Part shown: positions 28,863 to 36,791 of the stretch, one piece after another
How positions within the stretch are numbered: position 1 is the stretch's first letter
How the letters are laid out: each line of letters begins with the position of its first letter
Source of the DNA: Chitinophagaceae bacterium
GTDB taxonomy: Bacteria; Bacteroidota; Bacteroidia; Chitinophagales; Chitinophagaceae
DNA length: 64,000 nucleotides
Assembly: GCA_017307755.1 (NCBI GenBank)
Contig: JAFKGQ010000017.1
Span: forward strand, 1 to 64,000
Reading direction: 5' to 3'
Made by a program: the position numbers and the translations under genes
The notes under the pieces: generated by a model
The model's database searches: none
Told to the model about the DNA's origin: nothing
Seen by the model: the letters and a program-made list of their open reading frames with translations, nothing else

Positions 28863-29516
28863 TTACGGGATTTGAGTGAGCCCAAGCGTACTCAAAAGCC
28901 CCGGCTTGAACTTCGTAGCCAATTGCTCCTTCTGCTGCTGATAGGCCATATATAAATTGCCTCCCTTATTGTCAAAACCAAGATCATTCACCGTCAACAC
29001 CTGCATCCCCAGACTTACCTTGGCCAGGATAGGATTCAGGTTTGGGTCAAATGCTTCCTCCGTCACGCTAAAACTGGTAAGCTTCACAGGCACCACCCTG
29101 TTCTTGCTCCAGACAAATAATATCAACGGCCCCTCCGTGGGAATGATCTCCAGCGACCCCGAAGAAGCAATGCTGTTGGTTGCCAGCAGATCGCTGCTCT
29201 TGGGATATACCATCGACTCCAGAGCAGACAACATAGGCGACAACCCGTTGTCCCGTACTTCCGGGTTCAGGTCCGGGAATTCCAGCTGGTCCGTCGCATC
29301 AATCTCAGCCTCCAGGGTATACGTCTCCGTGGGCGGCCCTTTTAGCCGCAACGCCTGGCTCCGGTTAGCGTCATCTATCGTCTGCGCCTTTAACGATCGC
29401 GTCAGATGTCCGGGATTATATTGAAGGGAAATGATCCGGTCGATGGCAGAGCTGATAGGGTTCAGCAAAACTACGCCGGCTTTCAGGACGCGGGGACTAC
29501 GGGGAAAGGTTGTCAT
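28863..29516 (-). CDS. CIS tube-initiator protein (Afp7/CIS_tube family)
   Basis: 217 residues. The segment SLQYNPGHLTRSLKAQ followed by GPPTETYTLEAEIDATD is characteristic of the contractile-injection-system tube/LysM family (Afp7-like), which bridges the spike hub to the first tube ring. The rest has ILFVWSKNRVVPVKLTSFSVTEEAFDPNLNPILAKVSL, also conserved in the family. It starts as an ATGA overlap with the upstream unknown gene. Confidence 0.88.
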   Translation of the reverse strand: MTTFPRSPRVLKAGVVLLNPISSAIDRIISLQYNPGHLTRSLKAQTIDDANRSQALRLKGPPTETYTLEAEIDATDQLEFPDLNPEVRDNGLSPMLSALESMVYPKSSDLLATNSIASSGSLEIIPTEGPLILFVWSKNRVVPVKLTSFSVTEEAFDPNLNPILAKVSLGMQVLTVNDLGFDNKGGNLYMAYQQQKEQLATKFKPGLLSTLGLTQIP

Positions 29517-30052
29517 AGTAAATTACCTTTTCTTGTCACCTGTTTTACAATGATGGTCAGAATATTTGACCGGTAAAGACCGGGACGCCATTGGATACGG
29601 TAAATACCCGGCTGCTCAAATCGGTATTGCGTGATCTCAAAATTATAGTCTATTCCCGGAGATGGTTCTACAACTCCATCATAGCTCATTGGGATCCACG
29701 GATACTCGCTTTGATACTGTGTAGCGTCTGTGGTTAAGATCTCGTTCACAAATTCATCTCGTATGATCTTGGGTCCCATAACGTAAAGCGTTCGCCCCTT
29801 CCCGGTTTCTTCCACAATATGAGCGATACGAATTGCTTCACCCGTCAGATAATGAAGTCGGACGACAGTAAGTGAAACCCTTGTGCCGTTTATAAGAGGA
29901 CCCTTGTCGATCCAGAATGGATAATCACGTATAATTTTCTTGTCGGACTCGGGAGCATCGACAAAGGTATTGGTGATACTGTCGAATATCTGATAACCTC
30001 CCCAGAACGTATCATGCTCGCTTTTCAGGGAGAAATCCCAAAGCCTATCCAT
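29513..30052 (-). CDS. Unknown 179-residue eCIS operon protein
   Basis: Soluble, beta-rich protein with no signal peptide. Ends with an Ig-like block (YRFEQPGIYRIQWRPGLYRSNILTI), preceded by EYPWIPMSYDGVVEP. It overlaps the stop of the third DUF4157 gene by one base (TAATG) and is coupled to the next gene by ATGA. Translational coupling to the DUF4157 gene suggests it acts with that protein, as an immunity protein, loading adaptor or chaperone. No family recognised. Confidence 0.6.
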   Translation of the reverse strand: MDRLWDFSLKSEHDTFWGGYQIFDSITNTFVDAPESDKKIIRDYPFWIDKGPLINGTRVSLTVVRLHYLTGEAIRIAHIVEETGKGRTLYVMGPKIIRDEFVNEILTTDATQYQSEYPWIPMSYDGVVEPSPGIDYNFEITQYRFEQPGIYRIQWRPGLYRSNILTIIVKQVTRKGNLL

Positions 30053-32343
30053 TATACTACCTGGGTTGGAGCGATAGCAGAACCGCTTGCGGCAGCCGAA
30101 GAGAATCCGTTCGCTGTAACTGCGGTCCCAACCTTGCTGATATCATATTTGAAAACACCCGGACCTCCGGAAGTGACCTGCCGGGTAATAAGAAGCCCGG
30201 AATTTGTTGCCGGAATATCCGTAACGCCGGTTCGTTCACATTTAAATACAAACACCTGGTTGGCGATCTTGCTGCCAAGCATTCTGAAGCCAGCTCTGGG
30301 ACTATCCTGGTGTTGATCAAAGATGCAACCCATGGTGGCGTCTTTCCATGACGATGTGCCCTGCGTTGCTCCGGCCCACGGTCCTGTTTTTGTCGTCACT
30401 TCGACTTGTTCTTTTCTTTTTACTTTATCAAGATCATTGACGTCTTTACTGTCTGACTCCCAGCAATTCTTCGCGATCATCCCAATTGCGTCAGGATCGG
30501 TTATGCTATTTACAAGACTCGTTGACCAATTTTGTGGGACGGCTGAAATGGTAAATCCGCTGCTGCTGGCCAGTACTGTAGTTCCCTGACGCGCCACCAG
30601 CTTTAGATTGCCGGCTTTACCCGGATCGGTCTGGTCCACTCCCCGCAGTTGCAAGGTGCCGGACGCGGTGAGCGTAGCAGTGTTAGCGCCGTTGATAGTG
30701 GCAGTGCCATTACCGCCTCCGGCGCCATCAATGGAGAAAGTCACAGCCGGCGCGGGCGAAGCCGATCCGGCGATGCCTACAGCCACCGGTGTGTCCACGC
30801 GTGGAGGGATCCGGTCCACCGTCATTGCCGCGGGTGTTGAAGCGGCACGGATCTTAGGTATTGTAACATTGACAGCCGCCGCGGGTGCGGCAGGCGTAGC
30901 AGGTGTAGCAGGCGTTGCTGAGCCCGATGTGTCCGGTTTTTTCTTGTCATCACAACGCTGCAAACGTAATCCTGAACGCAATTGGGTAACTGCATTTTTT
31001 GACAGATCGGAAACGAACTCCTTTCCTTTACCCCACAGCGATGAAACAGCGCTAACAGCAGCTTTATCGGCATCTTTTTCCAGGGCATCGTAACCTTCAC
31101 CCCCGATTTCCATCTTATCAACCGACCCCTCCGCCCCACTCTGCTGTATCGTATGCGCCAGCTCATGCGCGATCAACGCATCCCCTAACATCGTTCCCGG
31201 CTGGTACTCCCCATTTCCAAATGCTATGTGATTACCCACCGTAAAGGCCCGGGCATTTACCCGGTGAGACGCCTCGGTTGCAGTTGCATCGGTATGCGTC
31301 CGTACATGAGAAAAGCTCATCCCAAAGGCGGATTCCATACGCCCCCGAACATCCCCTGTCAACGGTTGGCCCTCCCCCAATTCCTTCTGCAACGTACGGG
31401 GATCTTCTGTCTTCCTCACCTCCCCATTCCTGGTCTTGGCCTGCACTACCCCCGCTTGACGCGTATCATCCTGGACAGGTCGGGCCGTATCGTCTTGAGC
31501 AGGTTGGTCCGCATTCTCCCGGGCAGGCTGACCTGGGATAGTAGTAGGCACACCCTCAGGCACGCCACTAAGCTTGCCCGTAGCAACCCATGTCTCCGCC
31601 GCCTTCACGGCCCTTTCAACAATGATCGAAATATATTCCTCCGCCGTTTTGGCATTGACAGTGTCAGGTGCATATTTTTTCGCCGCCTGCTCGATATGCG
31701 CGGCATCCTTACCCTCATAAAGACCCATCCAGTAATTCAAATACGGGCATCCTTCGCTGGACCTGCCCGCCCCGGCCAGCACAGGATCGATGCCGTTACA
31801 TATCCCTTCCCTCAGCTGCTGCAGGAACTGCGTCTTCTTCATTTGCCCTTCTTGCAGCTCAGCAGTCGAGTCGTCCACGATCAACGACGAAGGAGTAGCT
31901 CCCGTAGTCTCTTTCGGCGCCGTTTCAGATGTCGGCGCAGCTTCGGATGCCGATGCCGCTTCGGGTGTGGCAGACGCAGCTTCAGGTGTGGCCGAAACAG
32001 CATCAGGTGTGGCAGACGCAGCTTCATTCTGCACCGGCGCGGGTTCAGCTCCGCTATCCTCCGCCTCGGACGTGCCTTCACTGACATCCGCACCCGCCTT
32101 CGCCTGGCATTTTGGACATGAACAGGATCCCCCATCCCTGGCACAGCATTGAACACGAGTCCCCGTCCGCAGCCCGGTGTAAACAGGCACCCCGGATAAA
32201 TTAAATCCGCTGCTGACAGAAGAAACAACATCCCCTCGCTCTTTCAGCTGAACCAAATGGTCCTGTTCGCCCCTGCGGGGCGCTGGCCCAAAAAATGCCT
32301 TGGCCCCGCTGCTGATAAGACGATTTATGGGTGCTTTATTCAT
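30052..32343 (-). CDS. DUF4157 eCIS protein C (candidate cargo/effector)
   Basis: 763 residues. A Cys cluster at 66-79 (CC, then CSC, then C) precedes an Ala/Thr/Pro/Glu-rich linker with repeated ATPEAAS units (about 100-145). A conserved module at about 150-265 (GRSSEGCPYLNYW, DAAHIEQAAKKYAPD, SGVPEGVPT) is followed by the DUF4157 metallopeptidase-like domain (about 325-402) with zinc motif H393-ELA-H397. The tail after 490 has an Ig-like repeat and a unique end (about 600-763). DUF4157 is strongly associated with eCIS cargo in known clusters. No known toxin motif is seen in the tail. It shares its front with the two upstream DUF4157 proteins. Confidence 0.85.
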   Translation of the reverse strand: MNKAPINRLISSGAKAFFGPAPRRGEQDHLVQLKERGDVVSSVSSGFNLSGVPVYTGLRTGTRVQCCARDGGSCSCPKCQAKAGADVSEGTSEAEDSGAEPAPVQNEAASATPDAVSATPEAASATPEAASASEAAPTSETAPKETTGATPSSLIVDDSTAELQEGQMKKTQFLQQLREGICNGIDPVLAGAGRSSEGCPYLNYWMGLYEGKDAAHIEQAAKKYAPDTVNAKTAEEYISIIVERAVKAAETWVATGKLSGVPEGVPTTIPGQPARENADQPAQDDTARPVQDDTRQAGVVQAKTRNGEVRKTEDPRTLQKELGEGQPLTGDVRGRMESAFGMSFSHVRTHTDATATEASHRVNARAFTVGNHIAFGNGEYQPGTMLGDALIAHELAHTIQQSGAEGSVDKMEIGGEGYDALEKDADKAAVSAVSSLWGKGKEFVSDLSKNAVTQLRSGLRLQRCDDKKKPDTSGSATPATPATPAAPAAAVNVTIPKIRAASTPAAMTVDRIPPRVDTPVAVGIAGSASPAPAVTFSIDGAGGGNGTATINGANTATLTASGTLQLRGVDQTDPGKAGNLKLVARQGTTVLASSSGFTISAVPQNWSTSLVNSITDPDAIGMIAKNCWESDSKDVNDLDKVKRKEQVEVTTKTGPWAGATQGTSSWKDATMGCIFDQHQDSPRAGFRMLGSKIANQVFVFKCERTGVTDIPATNSGLLITRQVTSGGPGVFKYDISKVGTAVTANGFSSAAASGSAIAPTQVV

Positions 32344-32352
32344 TTTTAATAG

Positions 32353-32712
32353 TCATTCCATTTCACTGTAACCAGCCTCTGCAACAATCACCGATATATG
32401 CTCCTGGCTCTTGTCATTACCTTTTAAAACATCAAATACGATATCCTCCCCAATACCCATCTCTTCGATCTTTAAGTAGATGGCCGAACGATTGTCCGCA
32501 GGCAGCCTTGGTTCTATGACTACGATAGTAGCCGTCGAACTCCATGGAAAAGGCAGCTTGCCGCGCAGACGGTCCACTATCCGGACATTTTCCCGCTTCA
32601 ACCACACGGGATAGTCCAGCATCACGGCAATAGCTCCCAAAGAAATGCCAGGATAAAAATGCCTCCTGAACAATTCAAAAATATGCTTCCGCTCTTCCGC
32701 TTCGTTGTTCAA
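32353..32712 (-). CDS. Unknown 119-residue eCIS operon protein
   Basis: Small soluble alpha/beta protein. Starts MNNEAEERKHIFELFRRHFYPG, then LDYPVWLKRENVRIVDRL and TATIVVIEPRLPADNRSAIYLKI. It lies 1 base after the stop of DUF4157 protein B and 9 bases before DUF4157 protein C, so it is tightly embedded between the two. It could be an immunity protein or a loading adaptor for one of them. No family recognised. Confidence 0.6.
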   Translation of the reverse strand: MNNEAEERKHIFELFRRHFYPGISLGAIAVMLDYPVWLKRENVRIVDRLRGKLPFPWSSTATIVVIEPRLPADNRSAIYLKIEEMGIGEDIVFDVLKGNDKSQEHISVIVAEAGYSEME

Positions 32713-32713
32713 A

Positions 32714-34621
32714 CTATGCCTGATTGCTAAAAGTTGTCGTCTTGGTCGTATTGGGGCAACAATCCCACGCCGGCGTCAGGTTATGAGAGATAGCCGCTGA
32801 TCCTCCCGGTATGTTGCGCACATTCGTCGTACTGGGAAGTATGTGCGCCTGCGTCGCTGGATTGTTCACAATAAAATCCGCCGGCAACGTAATACCATCA
32901 TAATAAGCAGCACTACCGACGTTGACAATATTTCCTTTTGTCCCCGAACCATAGGAAGGATCCGAGTAGGTATCATCAGCCGTATCACCCGTTTCCGCCC
33001 ACTTGGTAACTTTCTGGCCTGCATTGATCGGCCATGCTTCCAGATAATCTATTTTTTGATGGTCCTTGACGGTACCATCGCATTTATCGACATTGTATTG
33101 AGCCGTGATATGCTGTATTACATGCCCCCCCGATGCGCCAGCCGGCTTATCAAGCTCCCATTGAATGACCCATGAATAGCTCCCGCAATTCCCCCCGGTA
33201 GGACCCGAGATGGTCTTCTTGCTGAGGCTTTGAGTAGTCGCCGCCGCCGGCGCAGCCGCCGACCCCGATCCGGAAGGAGCAGGAGCTTTCTTATCATCAC
33301 ACCGGGACAACCGTAATCCCGTCCTGAGGGTGGGTATTATATTCCTGGCAATGGCAGAGACTTTTCCCGCCGCCTTACCCCAAAGAGCGCTTACAACCCC
33401 GGCAGCCGACATATCCGCATCCCTTTCCAGCGATTCATAGCCATCGCTGCCCACCTCCATCTTATCCATAGACGCATCGGCGCCTTCCTGCTGTATCGTA
33501 TGCGCCAGCTCATGCGCGATCAACGCATCCCCCAACATGGTCCCGGGCTGATATTCACCCTTTCCAAAAGCCATATGATTTCCCACCGTAAACGCACGGG
33601 CATTCACCTGGTCGGATATCGCTGCCGCTTTCCCATCCGTATGTGTACGCACATGAGAAAAGCTGGCGCCAAAGGCCGATTCCATCCTCGAACGTACATC
33701 CGACGCCAACGGCCGCCCCTCTCCCAGCTCCTGCTGAATAGCACGTGGATCATCCGTTTCCCGGACACCTCCTTTTTTCGCTTTTGCCTGAACTCCCGCA
33801 GCCGGCGCTTCACTTTTCACTTCAGGCTGTCCGGGGACAGTAGCAGGCACACCCTCCGGCACACCAGTGACCCTGCCGGTCTCTACCCATATCTCAGCCG
33901 CCTTCACCGCCCTCTGTACAACAACGGAAATATATTCATCCGCACTTTTAGCGCCCGCACTGTCGGGCGCATATTTCTTTGCCGTTTGCTCGATATGCGC
34001 GGCATCCTTCCCTTCATAAAAATCCAGCCAGTAATTCAGATAAGGACACCCCTCGCTCGACCTTCCCGCACGCGCCAGCACCGGATCGATGCCATTACAG
34101 ATACTTTCTCTCAATAACTGCAGGAACTGCGTTTTCTTCATCTGTCCCGCCTGTACCTCCGTAGCTGAATCCTCGACGATCAACGAAGAGCCGGATACAG
34201 CCGCTGGTTCTTCCGGCTTGGCGGCAGGCGACGCGGCAGTATCTTCCGCCATACTTTGTTCAGGAGCAGGAGCAGCCTCCTCCGCGGCAGCCGGTTCGGA
34301 TGAAACAGCCTCAGGAGCCGCCTGCGCAGCTTCCTCTTCACCCCCATCCTCCTCCCCATGAGTGGCGGCAGCTTCCTGACATTTTGAACACGAACACGAG
34401 CCGCCGTCCTTGGCGCAACATTGCACCTGCTCACCCGTAGACAGCCGGGGACGGACAGGGACATGCGTAAAACTCATACCCTTTTCCGATACCGGGGAAT
34501 TATCCGGCATATCCATAAAGGATAAGCCGGCATCCTGCTCCTGCCCTCGCTGCCTCAGCATCTCTCCGGATAGTGCTGCTCCTTTCGGTTTTGCAGACGT
34601 ATGTGTTGAAATCTGACCCAT
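32714..34621 (-). CDS. DUF4157 eCIS protein B (candidate cargo/effector)
   Basis: 635 residues from the ATG at 34621. An upstream in-frame ATG at 34717 would overlap the previous gene by 79 bases, so the inner start is preferred, but the paralog has NRL just upstream of the aligned start, so some extension cannot be excluded. Order: Cys cluster at about 68-81 (CC..., CSCSKC), Ala/Glu-rich linker, GRSSEGCPYLNYW module (about 145-260), DUF4157 (about 300-378) with H370-ELA-H374, and a distinct tail of about 185 residues (YSWVIQWELDKPAG, HVIQHITAQYNVDKCDG, DCCPNTTKTTTF). The tail is unrelated to those of proteins A and C. Confidence 0.83.
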   Translation of the reverse strand: MGQISTHTSAKPKGAALSGEMLRQRGQEQDAGLSFMDMPDNSPVSEKGMSFTHVPVRPRLSTGEQVQCCAKDGGSCSCSKCQEAAATHGEEDGGEEEAAQAAPEAVSSEPAAAEEAAPAPEQSMAEDTAASPAAKPEEPAAVSGSSLIVEDSATEVQAGQMKKTQFLQLLRESICNGIDPVLARAGRSSEGCPYLNYWLDFYEGKDAAHIEQTAKKYAPDSAGAKSADEYISVVVQRAVKAAEIWVETGRVTGVPEGVPATVPGQPEVKSEAPAAGVQAKAKKGGVRETDDPRAIQQELGEGRPLASDVRSRMESAFGASFSHVRTHTDGKAAAISDQVNARAFTVGNHMAFGKGEYQPGTMLGDALIAHELAHTIQQEGADASMDKMEVGSDGYESLERDADMSAAGVVSALWGKAAGKVSAIARNIIPTLRTGLRLSRCDDKKAPAPSGSGSAAAPAAATTQSLSKKTISGPTGGNCGSYSWVIQWELDKPAGASGGHVIQHITAQYNVDKCDGTVKDHQKIDYLEAWPINAGQKVTKWAETGDTADDTYSDPSYGSGTKGNIVNVGSAAYYDGITLPADFIVNNPATQAHILPSTTNVRNIPGGSAAISHNLTPAWDCCPNTTKTTTFSNQA

Positions 34622-34638
34622 AAGACGATTGCTTGCCG

Positions 34639-36495
34639 CTACGGCGCAGGGGTCGTTATCCCCTCGTGCCGCGCATATCCCCGGTACCGGTGCGCTGTAT
34701 GCGTTTGAACACGGCAACCGCTTGCCGATGTAGCGCTGCCTACGTAAAATTCATGTGGAAGCCGGTCCACACTGGAGCCGGCATTGGGTGCAGTAGGCGC
34801 CACGGGCGCTGGACTGCCTCCCCATATAAACCAGTTGTCCACGAACGATCCTCCGCTGGTTTCCGAAGGTGCCCAGTGCCCCACAGTTGAAAATGAAGAA
34901 GGATTCACCCAGTTATTAGGCACGTCATTCGTCTTCGTTCCGGGAAAATGCTCATTCACATCCACACTGCTGACCGTATCGTTCAAATTATCCTTTATCC
35001 GGTAAGTAATCCGCGTATACCACACAGGTGGATGACAGGCTGAAGCCCACGACGGACAACTTCCCTGATCATTGGGTGCCCCCACCATTTCCAGCCTATG
35101 CGGCTTGCGCACAGACAGTAAGATATGTGCAGCGTTATTGCCCGACTCCGTCGCATCCAGTTGCACATCCTGCGCCGTCGAACTGCCCGCTCTTCCTCTG
35201 ATCGAAACCTCAGCTCCGGTATTGCCGCCCGTAAACTCTACTTTGTCAGCCCCACGGCTGATCTGCCACCGCACGCTGGCCGCATTGCTATAGTTACCCG
35301 CTCTTACCCTCGCCGTCGTTGCAAACCCGGCCTGCGTCTCACCACAGAAATACCATAACGAATGATCACTCCCCAGGTCGTCCGATGACACCGACAGGTC
35401 CTTGCTGCATCGCTGTAACCTCAACCCCGAACGTAAATGGGTCAATGAACTGCCGGTTCTTCCCACCCCCTCCCCTCGCCTCATCTGCCAAAGCGAACTG
35501 ACAACACCTATTGCCGCCCTGTCCGCTTCCATCTCCAAAGTATTATACGACGCTCCATTCACTTCCATTTCACCCCCAACCTCGCTATTCCCTTTCTGCT
35601 GTATCGTATGCGCCAGCTCATGGGCGATCAACACATCTCCTAATAACGTCCCCGGCCGGTACTCCCCGCTGCCAAACGCCACATGCTCACCCACCGTGAA
35701 CGCCCTCGCATTTACCCGGTCGGATATCACTGCCGCCTTACTGTCCGTATGCGTCCGTACATGAGAGAAATTTACCCCAAACCCCTGCTCCATCCGCGAT
35801 CGCACATCCCCCGGTAAAGGTTGCCCTTCCCCCAACTCATCCCGTATAGCCCGCGCATCCACCGGTCCCGCAACACTCCCATTTTTTTCCTTCGCCTGGA
35901 AGACAGCGTTCCGGTCATCCGGCAACGTCGTCGGAACACCCGCGGGTACCCCGCTTAGCCGGCCCGTCCTCGCCCAGACCTCCGCCGCATACAACGCCCT
36001 TTTTACTACAACATCAATATACTGCTCGGCCGTCCGCGCATATACACTTTCCGGCGCATATTTCTTTACCGTCTGCTCGACATGCACAGCATCCTCCCCC
36101 TCGTAAAAATCCAACCAGTAATTCAGATAAGGACACCCTTCCGTCGTCTGACCAACCCTCGCCAATACCGGCTCTATCATCTCGACAATACCTGACCTCA
36201 ACCGCCGCAGGAATAATGCCTTGCTCATCTGCCCCTGCCTCAACTCGCCGGTGTCTTCTTCCACGATCAGCCCGGCATCTACAGCCGGCAACACGTCTCT
36301 TTCACCCCCCATATCCTCTCCACGCACCGGCACTCCCGTCAGATCAACACCCCTTCCATCCGAAAAGACCGCGCCGTCACTATACACCGAAGCTACAGCA
36401 GCCGTATCCTCCTGCTCCTTCATCCGCTGGTCCACCTCCGCATTCTCCGGCTGGGACGCAGGCTTTGGGATAGGGGCAGCCGCAACCTTTTCCAT
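34639..36495 (-). CDS. DUF4157 eCIS protein A (candidate cargo/effector)
   Basis: 618 residues. It lacks the N-terminal Cys cluster of B and C. It has the TTEGCPYLNYW module (about 80-190), the DUF4157 domain (about 215-300) with H292-ELA-H296, and a unique C-terminal region (about 370-618) with SLWYFCGETQAGFATTARVR, an Ig-like stretch and WYTRITYRIKDNLNDT. It follows the small 92-residue gene by 6 bases and is first of the three DUF4157 genes. The tail resembles bacterial Ig-like repeats followed by an aromatic-rich domain; toxicity cannot be read from the sequence. Confidence 0.83.
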   Translation of the reverse strand: MEKVAAAPIPKPASQPENAEVDQRMKEQEDTAAVASVYSDGAVFSDGRGVDLTGVPVRGEDMGGERDVLPAVDAGLIVEEDTGELRQGQMSKALFLRRLRSGIVEMIEPVLARVGQTTEGCPYLNYWLDFYEGEDAVHVEQTVKKYAPESVYARTAEQYIDVVVKRALYAAEVWARTGRLSGVPAGVPTTLPDDRNAVFQAKEKNGSVAGPVDARAIRDELGEGQPLPGDVRSRMEQGFGVNFSHVRTHTDSKAAVISDRVNARAFTVGEHVAFGSGEYRPGTLLGDVLIAHELAHTIQQKGNSEVGGEMEVNGASYNTLEMEADRAAIGVVSSLWQMRRGEGVGRTGSSLTHLRSGLRLQRCSKDLSVSSDDLGSDHSLWYFCGETQAGFATTARVRAGNYSNAASVRWQISRGADKVEFTGGNTGAEVSIRGRAGSSTAQDVQLDATESGNNAAHILLSVRKPHRLEMVGAPNDQGSCPSWASACHPPVWYTRITYRIKDNLNDTVSSVDVNEHFPGTKTNDVPNNWVNPSSFSTVGHWAPSETSGGSFVDNWFIWGGSPAPVAPTAPNAGSSVDRLPHEFYVGSATSASGCRVQTHTAHRYRGYARHEGITTPAP

Positions 36496-36501
36496 AAAGA
36501 A

Positions 36502-36780
36502 CTATTTGTTGCCCGACAAATTTTTAAAGACGGTTGCCGCTATTTGTTTCCCCAGTTCCATCGGCACAGATCCAGCCCCTCGCAGCACAACCGTTGCCCC
36601 CTCGCCCTTACCTTGAATAGCTCTTATACCTTCTTTCGCTCCCCGGCCGTCAAACATCCTGCCCAACTCCCCTTCCAGCGATTCCTTCAATTGTCGCTGC
36701 TGATAGGATGTCAACACGATGCCCTCGATCACGATCCTGTCGATCTGTATATTCCAATCGACAATGCCTCGGTTATCCAT
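36502..36780 (-). CDS. Small unknown eCIS operon protein
   Basis: 92 residues, starts MDNRGIVDWNIQIDRIVIEGI, then a helical LTSYQQRQLKESLEGEL and a Gly-rich part; ends MELGKQIAATVFKNL. There is no signal peptide. It lies 11 bases after the AAA ATPase gene and 6 bases before DUF4157 protein A, so it may help to load that cargo. No family recognised. Confidence 0.6.
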   Translation of the reverse strand: MDNRGIVDWNIQIDRIVIEGIVLTSYQQRQLKESLEGELGRMFDGRGAKEGIRAIQGKGEGATVVLRGAGSVPMELGKQIAATVFKNLSGNK

Positions 36781-36791
36781 TTAAAAAAAAA

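Noticed and set aside
31228..32121. 297-codon + strand ORF opposite DUF4157 protein C
   Set aside because: Arg-rich shadow frame with no domain; opposite strand holds a clear HELAH protein.
34622..34717. N-terminal extension of DUF4157 protein B up to 34717
   Set aside because: It would overlap the stop of protein A by 79 bases; the ATG at 34621 leaves a normal gap. Kept as a possibility in the feature text.
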